Of a stretch of 64,000 nt of DNA, positions 1 to 8,464 are shown piece by piece. Numbering within the stretch: the stretch's first letter is position 1; the number at the start of each line of letters is the position of its first letter. Source of the DNA: Stutzerimonas stutzeri (GTDB lineage: Bacteria; Pseudomonadota; Gammaproteobacteria; Pseudomonadales; Pseudomonadaceae); contig NZ_JAMOHY010000014.1 of assembly GCF_024448695.1 (NCBI RefSeq), positions 1-64,000 of the forward strand, written 5' to 3'. A program made the position numbers and the translations under genes. Under the pieces are notes generated by a model. It saw only the letters and a program-made list of their open reading frames with translations, was not told the DNA's origin and made no database searches.

Positions 1-277
1 GCACTTCAATTTGTGCTGAACACCTTGCTCGTATGGCGGTCGGAATTGCTGCTGGATCGCAGTAGCCCCTGCTCCTCTTGGAAAGGTTTGTCGAATCAGG
101 CCCCTGTGTGTGATCCCGAGCCTGTCCGGTTAGTGCGAGGCTTTATTCCAGCTGCTTTCACGTAGACTGTGACGGCGATAAGCCGGTGGTGTTTTTTGGG
201 TTGCGGACAGGGATTCCAATGTCATTCTATGATGTCAACAATCCTCCTTGGGACGGCTTCTAGTGAATGGAGGCATG
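1..277. other. Leading edge, no confident gene
   Basis: No convincing gene lies before the phospholipase D gene. A forward frame entering from the left edge is open to a TAG at 63-65 and could be the last 20 codons of a gene outside the window. A second forward frame stays open to about 165 but its translation looks like non-coding sequence. I cannot choose between them. Nothing resembling a tRNA or a strong terminator is visible. Confidence 0.3.
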
Positions 278-1438
278 ATGCTGGCCGGCGAAGTGTTCCC
301 ATGGCGCGAAGGCAATCAATTTCAGTTAATAATCGATGGCCCCCGCTTCTTTCCGCGTCTCCTGCAGTGCATTGATGCTGCCGAGCGGCGCGTTGATGTT
401 GAACTGTATCTGGTGGAGGACGGCCAGTGTGCCGAGCGTCTGGTTGCTGCGCTGGTTGCTGCGGCCGTTCGTGGCGTGCGAGTACGCTGTCTGTTTGATG
501 GTTTTGGTTGCCTTAAGCTCGGACCAAAGGCGCGTAAGCGCCTGACCGATAGCGGCGTGGAGTTGCGGCTGTACAATCCGCTGAGATTTCGCCTGAAGTT
601 CCGCAACTTGCATCGCGATCATCGCAAGCTGATCTTGATCGATGATGTCTGCTGTTTCGTCGGTGGCACAGGTGCGACTGACGAGTTCTGGAACCCGGAA
701 AAACCGGAAGAGCATTGGCATGAAGCCATGGTTGAGATCCGCGGGCCATTGATGCATGACTGGCGTCGCTTGTTCGATGCTCAGTGGGCTTTATGCCTAA
801 AGCGGAGAATCTGGCAGCTTCCCCTGCCGCAGAGTTTGCCGAAAATTCCGGAGAACCCGGAACCCGGCAATGGCATGGGGCGGGTAGCGTACTCTGCGGC
901 GCGCCAACATCGTGACATCCTCCAAAGCCTGATCCGGAACTTGCGCCATGCGCGAACACGGGTCTGGTTCGCCACACCTTATTTCCTGCCGACCGGACGG
1001 GTACGACGCGAGTTGCTGCGTGCGGCGCGTCGAGGCGTCGAAGTGCGCTTGTTGCTGACCAGTCGCAACACAGACCACCCCCCCATTCGGTACGCAGGCC
1101 AACGCTATTATCCTCGCTTGCTGCGTGCAGGCGTGCGCATTCATGAATATCAGCCACACTTTCTGCACTTGAAGATGGTATTGATTGACGACTGGGTAAG
1201 TATCGGCTCGTGCAACTTCGATCACTGGAATCTGCGCTGGAATCTGGAAGCTAACCTCGAAGCTGTCGATGCCAGCCTCAGCGCGAGTGTTGCGGAGAGT
1301 TTCGAGCAGGACTTTTCACGCAGCATTGAAATCGATTTGTGCAAATGGCATGCACGCCCGTTGCGCATGCGCATTTACCAGAGAATGTGGGGGCTGCTGG
1401 ACCGCCTGGCGATCAATATCCTCAACCGAAGTGGCTGA
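278..1438 (+). CDS. Phospholipase D family protein, cardiolipin synthase B-like
   Basis: The protein has 386 residues and two HKD motifs, the mark of the phospholipase D superfamily. The first is HRKLILIDD, with its His near residue 115, followed by a GGTGATDEFW stretch. The second is HLKMVLIDD, with its His near 297, followed by GSCNFD. Spacing and length fit ClsB/YbhO-type cardiolipin synthases, which transfer a phosphatidyl group between phospholipids at the inner membrane. The N-terminal membrane helices of ClsA-type enzymes are missing, as expected for ClsB. I chose the ATG at 278 because TGGAGG lies just upstream; the ATG at 275 and a more distant one at 248 are alternatives. A non-synthase phospholipase D role cannot be excluded. 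Confidence 0.85.
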   Translation: MLAGEVFPWREGNQFQLIIDGPRFFPRLLQCIDAAERRVDVELYLVEDGQCAERLVAALVAAAVRGVRVRCLFDGFGCLKLGPKARKRLTDSGVELRLYNPLRFRLKFRNLHRDHRKLILIDDVCCFVGGTGATDEFWNPEKPEEHWHEAMVEIRGPLMHDWRRLFDAQWALCLKRRIWQLPLPQSLPKIPENPEPGNGMGRVAYSAARQHRDILQSLIRNLRHARTRVWFATPYFLPTGRVRRELLRAARRGVEVRLLLTSRNTDHPPIRYAGQRYYPRLLRAGVRIHEYQPHFLHLKMVLIDDWVSIGSCNFDHWNLRWNLEANLEAVDASLSASVAESFEQDFSRSIEIDLCKWHARPLRMRIYQRMWGLLDRLAINILNRSG

Positions 1439-1476
1439 TCGGCTACTGATTATTCACCTGACAGGAGAACGACCCA

Positions 1477-2058
1477 ATGGCTGCAAAGAAGATTCTGATG
1501 CTGGTTGGTGATTATGTCGAAGATTACGAAACCATGGTCCCGTTTCAGGCGCTACAAATGGTTGGTCACACTGTTCATGCGGTGTGCCCGGACAAGAAAG
1601 CCGGAGACAGCGTGCGCACTGCGATCCATGATTTCGAGGGCGATCAAACCTACAGTGAAAAGCCGGGGCATAATTTCGCCCTGAATTTTGACTTCGATGC
1701 TGTGCGTGCCGAAGACTATGATGCTCTGCTGGTTCCCGGTGGTCGTGCGCCCGAGTATCTGCGTTTGAACGAGCAGGTACTGGATCTGGTCCGCGCCTTC
1801 GATGAGATGAAAAAGCCGATCGCTGCGGTCTGTCATGGGGCTCAATTGCTGGCGGCTGCCGGTGTGTTGAAGGGGCGTGATTGCAGTGCCTACCCTGCGT
1901 GTGCGCCCGAGGTGAAACTGGCAGGAGGTAATTACGTGAATATCCCGGTTGACCAGGCACACAGCGAAGGCAATCTGGTCACGGCACCTGCTTGGCCTGC
2001 GCATCCAGCCTGGCTGGCAGGTTTTCTCAAGCTGCTGGGTACCGAGATAACGTTGTAG
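1477..2058 (+). CDS. DJ-1/PfpI family protein
   Basis: This 193-residue protein has the DJ-1/PfpI (class I glutamine amidotransferase-like) fold. The N-terminus reads [15 protein letters not shown], and the glutamate there matches the conserved acid of the family. The nucleophile elbow is AVCHGAQLL with Cys119 followed by His. [13 protein letters not shown] is also characteristic. Family members include glyoxalase/deglycase-like enzymes, chaperones and putative proteases, so the substrate is unknown. AGGAG sits about 10 bases before the ATG. It follows the phospholipase D gene by 38 bases on the same strand and may be co-transcribed with it. Confidence 0.85.
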   Translation: MAAKKILMLVGDYVEDYETMVPFQALQMVGHTVHAVCPDKKAGDSVRTAIHDFEGDQTYSEKPGHNFALNFDFDAVRAEDYDALLVPGGRAPEYLRLNEQVLDLVRAFDEMKKPIAAVCHGAQLLAAAGVLKGRDCSAYPACAPEVKLAGGNYVNIPVDQAHSEGNLVTAPAWPAHPAWLAGFLKLLGTEITL

Positions 2059-2135
2059 GATAACGTCCATCCACGTCAGGTCCGTGTTTGCGTGCCTGAC
2101 GAGCCCTGCCTCAAACGCACCCTGAGAGATCCCTC

Positions 2136-2360
2136 GTGACTGTTGCTCCGAAAAATCCGCTGCATGGCGTCACCCTTGAAGCGATGCTGATTGAGTTGCA
2201 CGCTCACTATGGTTGGGAGGGGCTGGCCGAGCGAGTCGATATTCGCTGCTTCAAGAGTGAACCGAGCATCAAGTCGAGCCTGACCTTTCTGCGTCGCACT
2301 CCCTGGGCGCGGGAGAAGGTCGAGGCGTTGTTCCTCCGCTTGCGTAAAGGGCGCGCATGA
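2136..2360 (+). CDS. VF530 family (DUF2132) small protein
   Basis: A 74-residue basic protein matching the VF530 / DUF2132 family, with the characteristic [20 protein letters not shown] start and [17 protein letters not shown] end. The family is named after a Vibrio protein of solved structure and is annotated as DNA-binding; its biological role is not established. It starts at GTG 2136, with GAGAG about 8 bases upstream. A strong hairpin follows the stop codon, so it probably ends the transcript begun by the phospholipase D or DJ-1 gene. Confidence 0.8.
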   Translation: MTVAPKNPLHGVTLEAMLIELHAHYGWEGLAERVDIRCFKSEPSIKSSLTFLRRTPWAREKVEALFLRLRKGRA

Positions 2361-2377
2361 GATTTCCCCGCTTCAAA

Positions 2378-2408
2378 CAGAAAGCCCGGCACTAGGCCGG
2401 GCTTTCTG
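2378..2408. terminator. Bidirectional terminator hairpin
   Basis: A perfect 13-bp stem (CAGAAAGCCCGGC paired with GCCGGGCTTTCTG) around a 5-base loop lies between the convergent VF530 and fumarase genes. Both arms end in short T-rich stretches, so it can serve both directions. Confidence 0.8.
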
Positions 2409-2425
2409 CATTCAGTTCAGCGCTA

Positions 2426-3949
2426 TCACTGTACTTCAACAGCCAGGCTGTCGCTGATCTTCTGCTGCCAGATCGCCGGGCCGGTGATGTGCACCGACTC
2501 ACCGTTGGTGTCGACGGCGACGGTCACGGGCATGTCCTTCACCTCGAACTCGTAGATGGCTTCCATGCCCAGCTCGGCAAACGCCAACACTTTTGATTTC
2601 TTGATCGCCTGGGCGACCAAATAGGCAGCGCCGCCAACAGCCATCAGGTACACGGCCTTGTTATCCCTGATCGCATCGATGGCAATCGGGCCGCGCTCGG
2701 ATTTGCCGATCATGCCCAGGAGACCAGTGCTTTCCAGAATCTGGCGGGTGAACTTGTCCATGCGCGTTGCGGTGGTCGGGCCGGCGGGACCAACCACTTC
2801 GTCACCAACCGGGTCGACTGGACCGACGTAATAGATGAAGCGCCCCTTGAGGTCCACTGGCAGCTCTTCGCCCTTGTTCAGCATGTCGACCATGCGCTTG
2901 TGTGCGGCGTCACGCCCGGTGAGCATCTTGCCGTTGAGCAGGACGGTTTCGCCCGGCTTCCAGCTCTGCACGTCTTCCGGGGTCAGGGTGTCGAGATTGA
3001 CGCGGCGTGCGCTCGGGCCGGCTTCCCAGACGATTTCCGGGTAAGCGTCCAGATCTGGTGCTTCCAGCACGGCCGGACCGCTGCCGTCGAGCACGAAGTG
3101 TGCGTGACGGGTGGCGGCGCAGTTGGGGATCATGCACACCGGCAGGGAGGCGGCGTGGGTCGGGTAATCCATGATCTTGACGTCGAGCACGGTGGTCAGG
3201 CCGCCCAGGCCCTGGGCGCCGATACCCAACTGGTTGACCTTGTCGAACAGCTCCAGGCGCATCTCTTCGATGCGGTTCTGCGGGCCGCGGGCTTTCAGCT
3301 CATGAATGTCGATGGACTCCATCAGCACTTCCTTGGCCATTACTGCCGCCTTCTCGGCGGTGCCGCCGATGCCGATGCCGAGCATGCCTGGCGGGCACCA
3401 GCCGGCGCCCATTTCCGGGACGGTCTTCAAAACCCAGTCAACGATGGAGTCGGACGGGTTGAGCATGGCCATCTTCGATTTGTTCTCGGAGCCGCCGCCC
3501 TTGGCTGCCACATCCACTTCCACCTTGTCGCCGGGAACGATGGAGTAATGGATGACCGCCGGGGTGTTGTCCTTGGTGTTTTTGCGGCTACCTGCCGGAT
3601 CGGCCAGGATCGAAGCGCGCAAGACGTTTTCCGGCAGGTTATAGGCGCGGCGAACGCCTTCGTTGATCATGTCGTCGACGCTCATGGTGGCGCCGTCCCA
3701 GCGTACATCCATGCCGACACGGATGAACACGGTAACGATGCCGGTGTCCTGGCAGATCGGCCGGTGGCCGGTGGCGCACATGCGCGAATTGATCAGGATC
3801 TGCGCCATAGAATCGCGCGCCGCCGGTGATTCTTCACGCAGGTAGGCTTCGTGCATCGCCTGGATGAAGTCGACGGGATGGTAATAGGAGATGAACTGCA
3901 AAGCGTCTGCAACGCTTTGTATCAGGTCGTCTTGCTTGATCACGGTCAT
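2426..3949 (-). CDS. fumA: Class I fumarate hydratase (4Fe-4S, homodimeric)
   Basis: This 507-residue protein is an oxygen-sensitive class I fumarase, which interconverts fumarate and malate in the TCA cycle. Three cysteines spaced like the cluster ligands of E. coli FumA are present: Cys66 in RPICQDTG, Cys185 in GAGWCPPGML and Cys277 in MIPNCAATRH. The N-terminal hydro-lyase domain is followed by the C-terminal beta domain (TTATRMDKF, GAAYLVAQAIK). The start is ATG 3949 (MTVIKQDD); the frame remains open upstream but lacks family similarity there. A TATACT -10-like box reads leftward at 4029-4034, without a clear -35. Tartrate dehydratase-type relatives are possible but the length and motifs favour fumarase. 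Confidence 0.93.
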   Translation of the reverse strand: MTVIKQDDLIQSVADALQFISYYHPVDFIQAMHEAYLREESPAARDSMAQILINSRMCATGHRPICQDTGIVTVFIRVGMDVRWDGATMSVDDMINEGVRRAYNLPENVLRASILADPAGSRKNTKDNTPAVIHYSIVPGDKVEVDVAAKGGGSENKSKMAMLNPSDSIVDWVLKTVPEMGAGWCPPGMLGIGIGGTAEKAAVMAKEVLMESIDIHELKARGPQNRIEEMRLELFDKVNQLGIGAQGLGGLTTVLDVKIMDYPTHAASLPVCMIPNCAATRHAHFVLDGSGPAVLEAPDLDAYPEIVWEAGPSARRVNLDTLTPEDVQSWKPGETVLLNGKMLTGRDAAHKRMVDMLNKGEELPVDLKGRFIYYVGPVDPVGDEVVGPAGPTTATRMDKFTRQILESTGLLGMIGKSERGPIAIDAIRDNKAVYLMAVGGAAYLVAQAIKKSKVLAFAELGMEAIYEFEVKDMPVTVAVDTNGESVHITGPAIWQQKISDSLAVEVQ

Positions 3950-4095
3950 GCAGCGCGTCCTCTTGGCGGGGCGGAGACGAGGCGCGTCGAGAATGCAACC
4001 GGCGCGCTCAGGTTGAAAAATGCGCGGCAGTATAACCCGCTGTGCAAGCGCATACACAGACGGACCAAAGGCGAAGGGATGGAGCCGGAATTGAA

Positions 4096-4120
4096 AAGGC
4101 GGGGCTGAGTTCCCCGCCTT
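4096..4120 (-). terminator. Rho-independent terminator of pykA
   Basis: A 9-bp GC-rich stem (AAGGCGGGG with CCCCGCCTT) and 7-base loop just past the pykA stop. On the minus strand it is followed by TTTTCAATT. Confidence 0.8.
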
Positions 4121-4135
4121 CTTCGCAGGGTCTTG

Positions 4136-5587
4136 TCAGCTCAGTGAGTCGCCTGCTCGCAGGATCTTCATGGTGTTGGTCCCGCCAGTGCCGTGATAGC
4201 GGTCACCTTTGGTCAGGATGACCCAGTCGCCGGGCTTGACGATGTCGCGCTTGAGCAGTTCATCCACAGCCGCCTGACTGACTTTCTCCGCCGGCAGTGC
4301 GGCCGGATCGAAAGGGATCGTCTGCACGCCGCGGAACAGCGCCACACGGGCCTGGGTTGCACGATGGGGCGAGAAGGCGAAGATGGGTACCGAAGAGCGA
4401 ATGCGCGACATGATCAGCGGGGTGTAGCCGCTTTCCGTCAGGGCAATGATGGCCTTGACTCCCGGAAAATGGTTGGCGGTGTACATCGCTGCCAGCGCCG
4501 CGCTTTCGTCGCTGCGCTCGAAGCTGTGGCCAAGGCGGTGGCCGGAGCGGGTGCTGGTCGGGTGTTTCTCGGCGCCCACGCAGACACGCGCCATTGCGGT
4601 GATCGCTTCGACCGGATAGTCGCCTGCGGCACTTTCTGCCGAGAGCATGACCGCATCGGTGTAGTCGAGCACGGCGTTGGCTACATCGGACACTTCGGCC
4701 CGGGTCGGCATCGGGCTCTGGATCATGGACTCCATCATCTGAGTCGCAGTGATCACCACCTTGTTGTAGCGGCGCGCATGCAGAATGATTTTCTTCTGGA
4801 TGCCCACCAGCTCGGCATCACCAATTTCGACGCCCAGGTCGCCGCGTGCAACCATCACACCGTCGCTGGCGCGGATAAGGCCATCCAGGGCTTCGTCATC
4901 GGCAACTGCTTCGGCGCGCTCGATCTTGGCGATCAGCCAGGCGCTGGAGCCGGCTTCGTCACGCAGGCGGCGCGCCAGTTCCATGTCGGCGGCGTCGCGA
5001 GGAAAGGAGACGGCCAGATAGTCCAGGTTCATTTCGGCGGCGAGCTTGATGTCGGCCTTGTCTTTTGCGGTCAGCGCCGGTGCGGTCAGGCCACCGCCGC
5101 GACGGTTGATGCCTTTGTTGTCCGACAGCGGGCCACCGATCAGCACCGTGCAGTGCAGCTCGTCGGCAGTAGCGTTATCGACGCGCATGACTACGCGGCC
5201 ATCGTCGAGCAGCAGCTCATCGCCCACGCTGCAGTCCTTGATCAGGTCGGGGTAGTCAATGCCCACGACTTCCTGGGTTCCGGCATCGCGGGGGTGCGTG
5301 ACAGAAAAACGGAAGTGATCGCCCTCGGCCAGCTCGATACGTTTGCCGGTGAATTTTGCGATACGGATCTTGGGTCCCTGCAGGTCGCCCAGAATGGCAA
5401 TGAAGCGGCCATGGCGCGCGGCGATGTCACGCACCAGTTGTGCCCTGGCGCGGTGCTCGTCTGGCGTACCGTGGGAAAAATTCAGTCGAGCGACATCGAG
5501 ACCGGCCAGGATCATTTTTTCCAGCACCTGCGGCGAGCTGCTGGCAGGACCAAGGGTGGCAACGATTTTGGTGCGACGCGGGATCAT
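4136..5587 (-). CDS. pykA: Pyruvate kinase
   Basis: The 483-residue enzyme converts phosphoenolpyruvate and ADP to pyruvate and ATP, the last step of glycolysis. The N-terminus has RRTKIVATLGPASSS and VARLNFSHGTPDEH. The active-site signature is LIAKIERAEAV, with the catalytic Lys, followed by GVMVARGDLGVEIG and ITATQMMESMI, which are all highly conserved. A C-terminal allosteric domain is present. I chose the ATG at 5587, which has AAGGA about 8 bases upstream, rather than the ATG seven codons earlier. Sequence style is that of PykA (pyruvate kinase II). Confidence 0.95.
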   Translation of the reverse strand: MIPRRTKIVATLGPASSSPQVLEKMILAGLDVARLNFSHGTPDEHRARAQLVRDIAARHGRFIAILGDLQGPKIRIAKFTGKRIELAEGDHFRFSVTHPRDAGTQEVVGIDYPDLIKDCSVGDELLLDDGRVVMRVDNATADELHCTVLIGGPLSDNKGINRRGGGLTAPALTAKDKADIKLAAEMNLDYLAVSFPRDAADMELARRLRDEAGSSAWLIAKIERAEAVADDEALDGLIRASDGVMVARGDLGVEIGDAELVGIQKKIILHARRYNKVVITATQMMESMIQSPMPTRAEVSDVANAVLDYTDAVMLSAESAAGDYPVEAITAMARVCVGAEKHPTSTRSGHRLGHSFERSDESAALAAMYTANHFPGVKAIIALTESGYTPLIMSRIRSSVPIFAFSPHRATQARVALFRGVQTIPFDPAALPAEKVSQAAVDELLKRDIVKPGDWVILTKGDRYHGTGGTNTMKILRAGDSLS

Positions 5588-5768
5588 CCGATCTTCCTTC
5601 TTCTTCACAGAGTGGCCCGGAGGCTACTACGCCCCGTGGCTGTAGTCATTGTTGGGCAGCACTACTCTTTGCGGGTGGCTGAAGCAGGCTCGAAATGCCG
5701 CTTCGATAGCCGAATGGATTGCAGTTTTTGCCATAGTGGTCGATAAGCCGGAATCGGAGGATTTACCC

Positions 5769-6146
5769 ATGCGCACTCTTGTGATTCTTTTTCTGGTCAC
5801 CCTCAGCGTAGGCTGCAGCAGCAGAAGCGCACTCGATCGTCATCTCGACAATGCTTACAGGCATTACGCACAGGGCGATTGCGCCAAGGTGATGCTTGAG
5901 CTGTCCCAGGCCGAGCGTCGCAGTCACCCACGCGACAATCTGCAGCCGGAAATTTCCCTGCTACGCGGTCAGTGTCTGGAGCGCCAGGCGCTGTTTGTCG
6001 ATGCGGTGGAAACCTATCGCTTCATCCAGTCCCGCTACCCGGCCAGCGAATATGCCTTCCGTGGTCGGGCTCGGCTGGAGACCTTGCGCCAGCTGGGGCA
6101 TTATCAGCCGGCTGAACAGGCTGTGGCTCATGCCGCCAGGCCCTGA
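5769..6146 (+). CDS. Small lipoprotein with TPR-like repeat
   Basis: A 125-residue predicted lipoprotein. The signal ends in a lipobox LSVGC with Cys16, so it should be processed by Lsp and anchored in a membrane facing the periplasm. The rest is helical and resembles tetratricopeptide pairs (LDNAYRHYAQGDCAKVMLELSQ; QALFVDAVETYRFIQ SRYPASEYA), suggesting a protein-interaction scaffold. CGGAGG precedes the ATG. It is first of three closely spaced forward genes, followed by a DUF4124 protein and a PilZ protein, so a shared surface or signalling role is possible but not shown. Confidence 0.75.
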   Translation: MRTLVILFLVTLSVGCSSRSALDRHLDNAYRHYAQGDCAKVMLELSQAERRSHPRDNLQPEISLLRGQCLERQALFVDAVETYRFIQSRYPASEYAFRGRARLETLRQLGHYQPAEQAVAHAARP

Positions 6147-6180
6147 GCGGCACTGAAACTGGCGGAACGGGAAGGAGTCC

Positions 6181-6606
6181 ATGCGGGTCACATTACTGTT
6201 GCTCATGCTGTCGTTGTCGTCGCCGGTGGTGGCTCAGATCTATCGCTGGATCGATTCACATGGAAACGTGCATTTCGATTCGCGATCGCGCCCGGGAGCC
6301 GAGCAGGTCGACGTCAGGCCGCAGGTTGTCGAACGTGATGATGCAACCCGTGACCGGGAGGCGCGTGCCGAGCGTTTTTTCAATGCGCGCCGGCAGGAGC
6401 AGCAGCAAGCTGATCAAGCGATGCGCGAGCAACAGGCACAGCGTGAACATGAGTGCCGGTATTGGCGTGAGGAGCTGGCGAGCCTGTCCCGAGGCGGTCG
6501 CTACTTTCGCATCGATGCAAAGGGCGAGCGGGTCTACTACAGTGAAAAAGAGATAGACGCGGCGCGGCAGCAGTTGACCGGTCGTATCAATGCAGGCTGC
6601 GGCTGA
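6181..6606 (+). CDS. DUF4124 domain periplasmic protein
   Basis: A 141-residue exported protein. A signal peptide (MRVTLLLLMLSLSSPVVA, cleavage before Gln19) is followed directly by the DUF4124 motif IYRWIDSHGNVHFDSRS. The middle is a Gln/Arg/Glu-rich, probably coiled-coil stretch. The end has YFRIDAKGERVYYSEKEID. DUF4124 proteins are common in Pseudomonas and have no agreed function. It starts 34 bases after the lipoprotein gene; GGAAGGAG gives a strong ribosome-binding site. Confidence 0.78.
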   Translation: MRVTLLLLMLSLSSPVVAQIYRWIDSHGNVHFDSRSRPGAEQVDVRPQVVERDDATRDREARAERFFNARRQEQQQADQAMREQQAQREHECRYWREELASLSRGGRYFRIDAKGERVYYSEKEIDAARQQLTGRINAGCG

Positions 6607-6643
6607 AGCGGCGGCAGCCATCTTCGCGGCAGGGCAGGAACCC

Positions 6644-7078
6644 ATGAACATGCTCAATCAGCGAAGTATCCAGCGGCACCAGCTGCCGTATTACCTCAGT
6701 GTATTCAACCGTTTAACGGACAAGCCGCTGGGTTTCATCGGCAACCTTTCGGAAACCGGGCTGATGCTGATCAGCCGTTATCCGATGATGACCGGTGTGC
6801 GTTTCGATATGCGCCTGAAAATTCCCGCTCAGCATGGCGAGTTGCGCTGCGTCGATATCGGCGCGACCTGTCTCTGGTCACGCGAGGACGTGACACCAGG
6901 CAGTTTCGACTCAGGCTTTGTTCTGCTTTCGCCGCCCGATGACATTCGGGTCATGATTGATGCATTGCAGCGATACTTCAGCTTCCGCCCGGCAGCACAA
7001 ATTCCTCCGGCTCGTTTGCCGCGTTCCGGCTCGTCACCCAGCAGGGCTGCTGACGAGGATTGTTGTCGGGGGAGCTAG
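6644..7078 (+). CDS. PilZ domain protein (c-di-GMP receptor)
   Basis: A 144-residue single-domain PilZ protein. Both c-di-GMP-binding elements are intact: RxxxR at residues 7-11 (RSIQR) and the N-x-S-x-x-G motif at 34-39 (NLSETG). It should therefore bind c-di-GMP and pass the signal to a partner. I chose ATG 6644 with CAGGAA upstream, because an earlier in-frame start gives an Ala-rich tail overlapping the previous gene. The C-terminal 25 residues are low-complexity. It is the third gene of the lipoprotein/DUF4124/PilZ group. Confidence 0.85.
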   Translation: MNMLNQRSIQRHQLPYYLSVFNRLTDKPLGFIGNLSETGLMLISRYPMMTGVRFDMRLKIPAQHGELRCVDIGATCLWSREDVTPGSFDSGFVLLSPPDDIRVMIDALQRYFSFRPAAQIPPARLPRSGSSPSRAADEDCCRGS

Positions 7079-7087
7079 AGTCCCCCG
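7067..7087. terminator. Hairpin over the PilZ stop codon
   Basis: CGGGGGA and TCCCCCG form a 7-bp stem with a 7-base loop that includes the TAG stop. It sits between convergent genes. There is no T-run, so its termination strength is uncertain. Confidence 0.4.
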
Positions 7088-7107
7088 CTCTGGGTCCTTG
7101 CCACTGG

Positions 7108-8439
7108 CTAAAGCATTCCGCCTCTTTTCCAGGCCAGATAACGACTGATCAGCTGCGGACCGAGTTCATGGGGCAAGGTTTCGAGCACCGGGACGCCCCG
7201 TGCCTGCAGACGGTCATGCAGCCTGTTGCGGGCATTCAGGTAATCCAGCGTGCCGCAATAGCCCAACGCGTCCTGAAAGCCGCTTATCGGCTGCTGACGC
7301 AGACTGTCGAGAACGGGTTCGCGCAAGCTCGCCACCAGTACCCTATGCCGACTTGAAAGGCGGCGCACTGCATCGAGCAGTTCTTCATCGTCCTCATCGC
7401 GCAGATTGCTGAGGATGATCACCAGTGCACGGCGCTTCTGCCGTTCGAGGACTTCCTTGGCTGCGCTTGAAAAGTCGGCGGGCTGCAGGGTTGCGTCCAG
7501 GTCGTAGACGCCGTTGAGCAAGGTATTCAGCTGCTCCCGGCCCTTTGCGGGGGCGATGAAACGGTGCTGTTCGGTGGCGAAGCTGAGCACTCCCAGCGCA
7601 TCACCCTGGCGCAGGGCGACATAGCTCAGCAGCAGGCTTGCATTCAGCGCATGGTCGAAGTGCGACAGGGCGCCGTCCTGGCTGCGCATTCGCCGGCCAC
7701 AGTCCAGCATCAGCAGCACCTGCTGGTCGCGTTCGTCCTGATATTCACGGGCGATGGGCGTGCGCTTGCGGGCCGTGGCCTTCCAATCGATCTGGCGCAA
7801 GGTATCGCCTTCGCGAAAGTCTCGTAACTGATGAAAGTCCAGGCCAAGCCCGCGACGGGGCAGCTGGCTGACGCCCAATCGGCTCAGCCAGCTGTCTACC
7901 GCCATCAGTGGTGCGCCATGCAGGCGGGTAAAGTCCGGATAGACCCGTGTCTGCGATTCCAGCGGCAACACGCGACGCTGGCGGCACAAGCCCAGCGGAC
8001 CGTACAGGCGAACTTCACAATGGCTGGCGCTGAAGTGGCCGCGACGTTCCGGGCGCACGCGGTAGGTCAGTTCGGCATGCTCTCCGGGTGCCAGCCGCAG
8101 GCTGCGCGGCAAATGCTCGAATTCCAGGCCGGTCGGCAGGTGATCAAAAATATCCAGATGCAATGGCCGAGGCAGCGCGTGTCGTATCTGTAGACGAACG
8201 TCGTGCCAGCGGCCCAGTGCCAGGTTGCCGGGCAGGCTGCGTTGCAGATCAGGCGAAGGCATGCGGCGCAGGGCCAACGCATCGAGCAGCATCGCAAGAC
8301 CCAGGCAAAGCAGCAGGCCCCACCAGGCGTTGCTGATTGCCGGGTGTGTGGCTCGCTCCAGAGCAGAAAACAGCCCCAGCAGCACAGCCAGGCCGAGCAG
8401 CAGGAGCAGCGCATGGAGCAGGCGCCGGGTCGGGTTCAT
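7108..8439 (-). CDS. DUF58 domain membrane protein
   Basis: A 443-residue protein with two N-terminal membrane helices (about 7-25 and 37-55) and a C-terminal DUF58 domain with its signature DFHQLRDFREGDTLRQIDW followed by KATARKR. The domain continues into a von Willebrand factor A-like fold (LLMLDCGRRM, resembling a degenerate MIDAS). DUF58 proteins are almost always encoded beside MoxR AAA+ ATPases and are thought to act with them in assembling or activating partner proteins. It is the last gene of a six-gene reverse operon. ATG 8439 fits the family start. Confidence 0.87.
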   Translation of the reverse strand: MNPTRRLLHALLLLLGLAVLLGLFSALERATHPAISNAWWGLLLCLGLAMLLDALALRRMPSPDLQRSLPGNLALGRWHDVRLQIRHALPRPLHLDIFDHLPTGLEFEHLPRSLRLAPGEHAELTYRVRPERRGHFSASHCEVRLYGPLGLCRQRRVLPLESQTRVYPDFTRLHGAPLMAVDSWLSRLGVSQLPRRGLGLDFHQLRDFREGDTLRQIDWKATARKRTPIAREYQDERDQQVLLMLDCGRRMRSQDGALSHFDHALNASLLLSYVALRQGDALGVLSFATEQHRFIAPAKGREQLNTLLNGVYDLDATLQPADFSSAAKEVLERQKRRALVIILSNLRDEDDEELLDAVRRLSSRHRVLVASLREPVLDSLRQQPISGFQDALGYCGTLDYLNARNRLHDRLQARGVPVLETLPHELGPQLISRYLAWKRGGML

Positions 8440-8464
8440 CGGGCGTCTCGCGTCTGTGGTTGGG

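Noticed and set aside
2900-3829. A 309-codon forward frame opposite the fumarase gene
   Set aside because: No domain features, and the fumarase on the other strand is complete with all cluster cysteines.
4193-5746. A 517-codon forward open frame opposite pykA, longer than pykA itself
   Set aside because: Low-complexity Gly/His/Arg-rich translation without motifs; it mirrors the codon bias of pykA.
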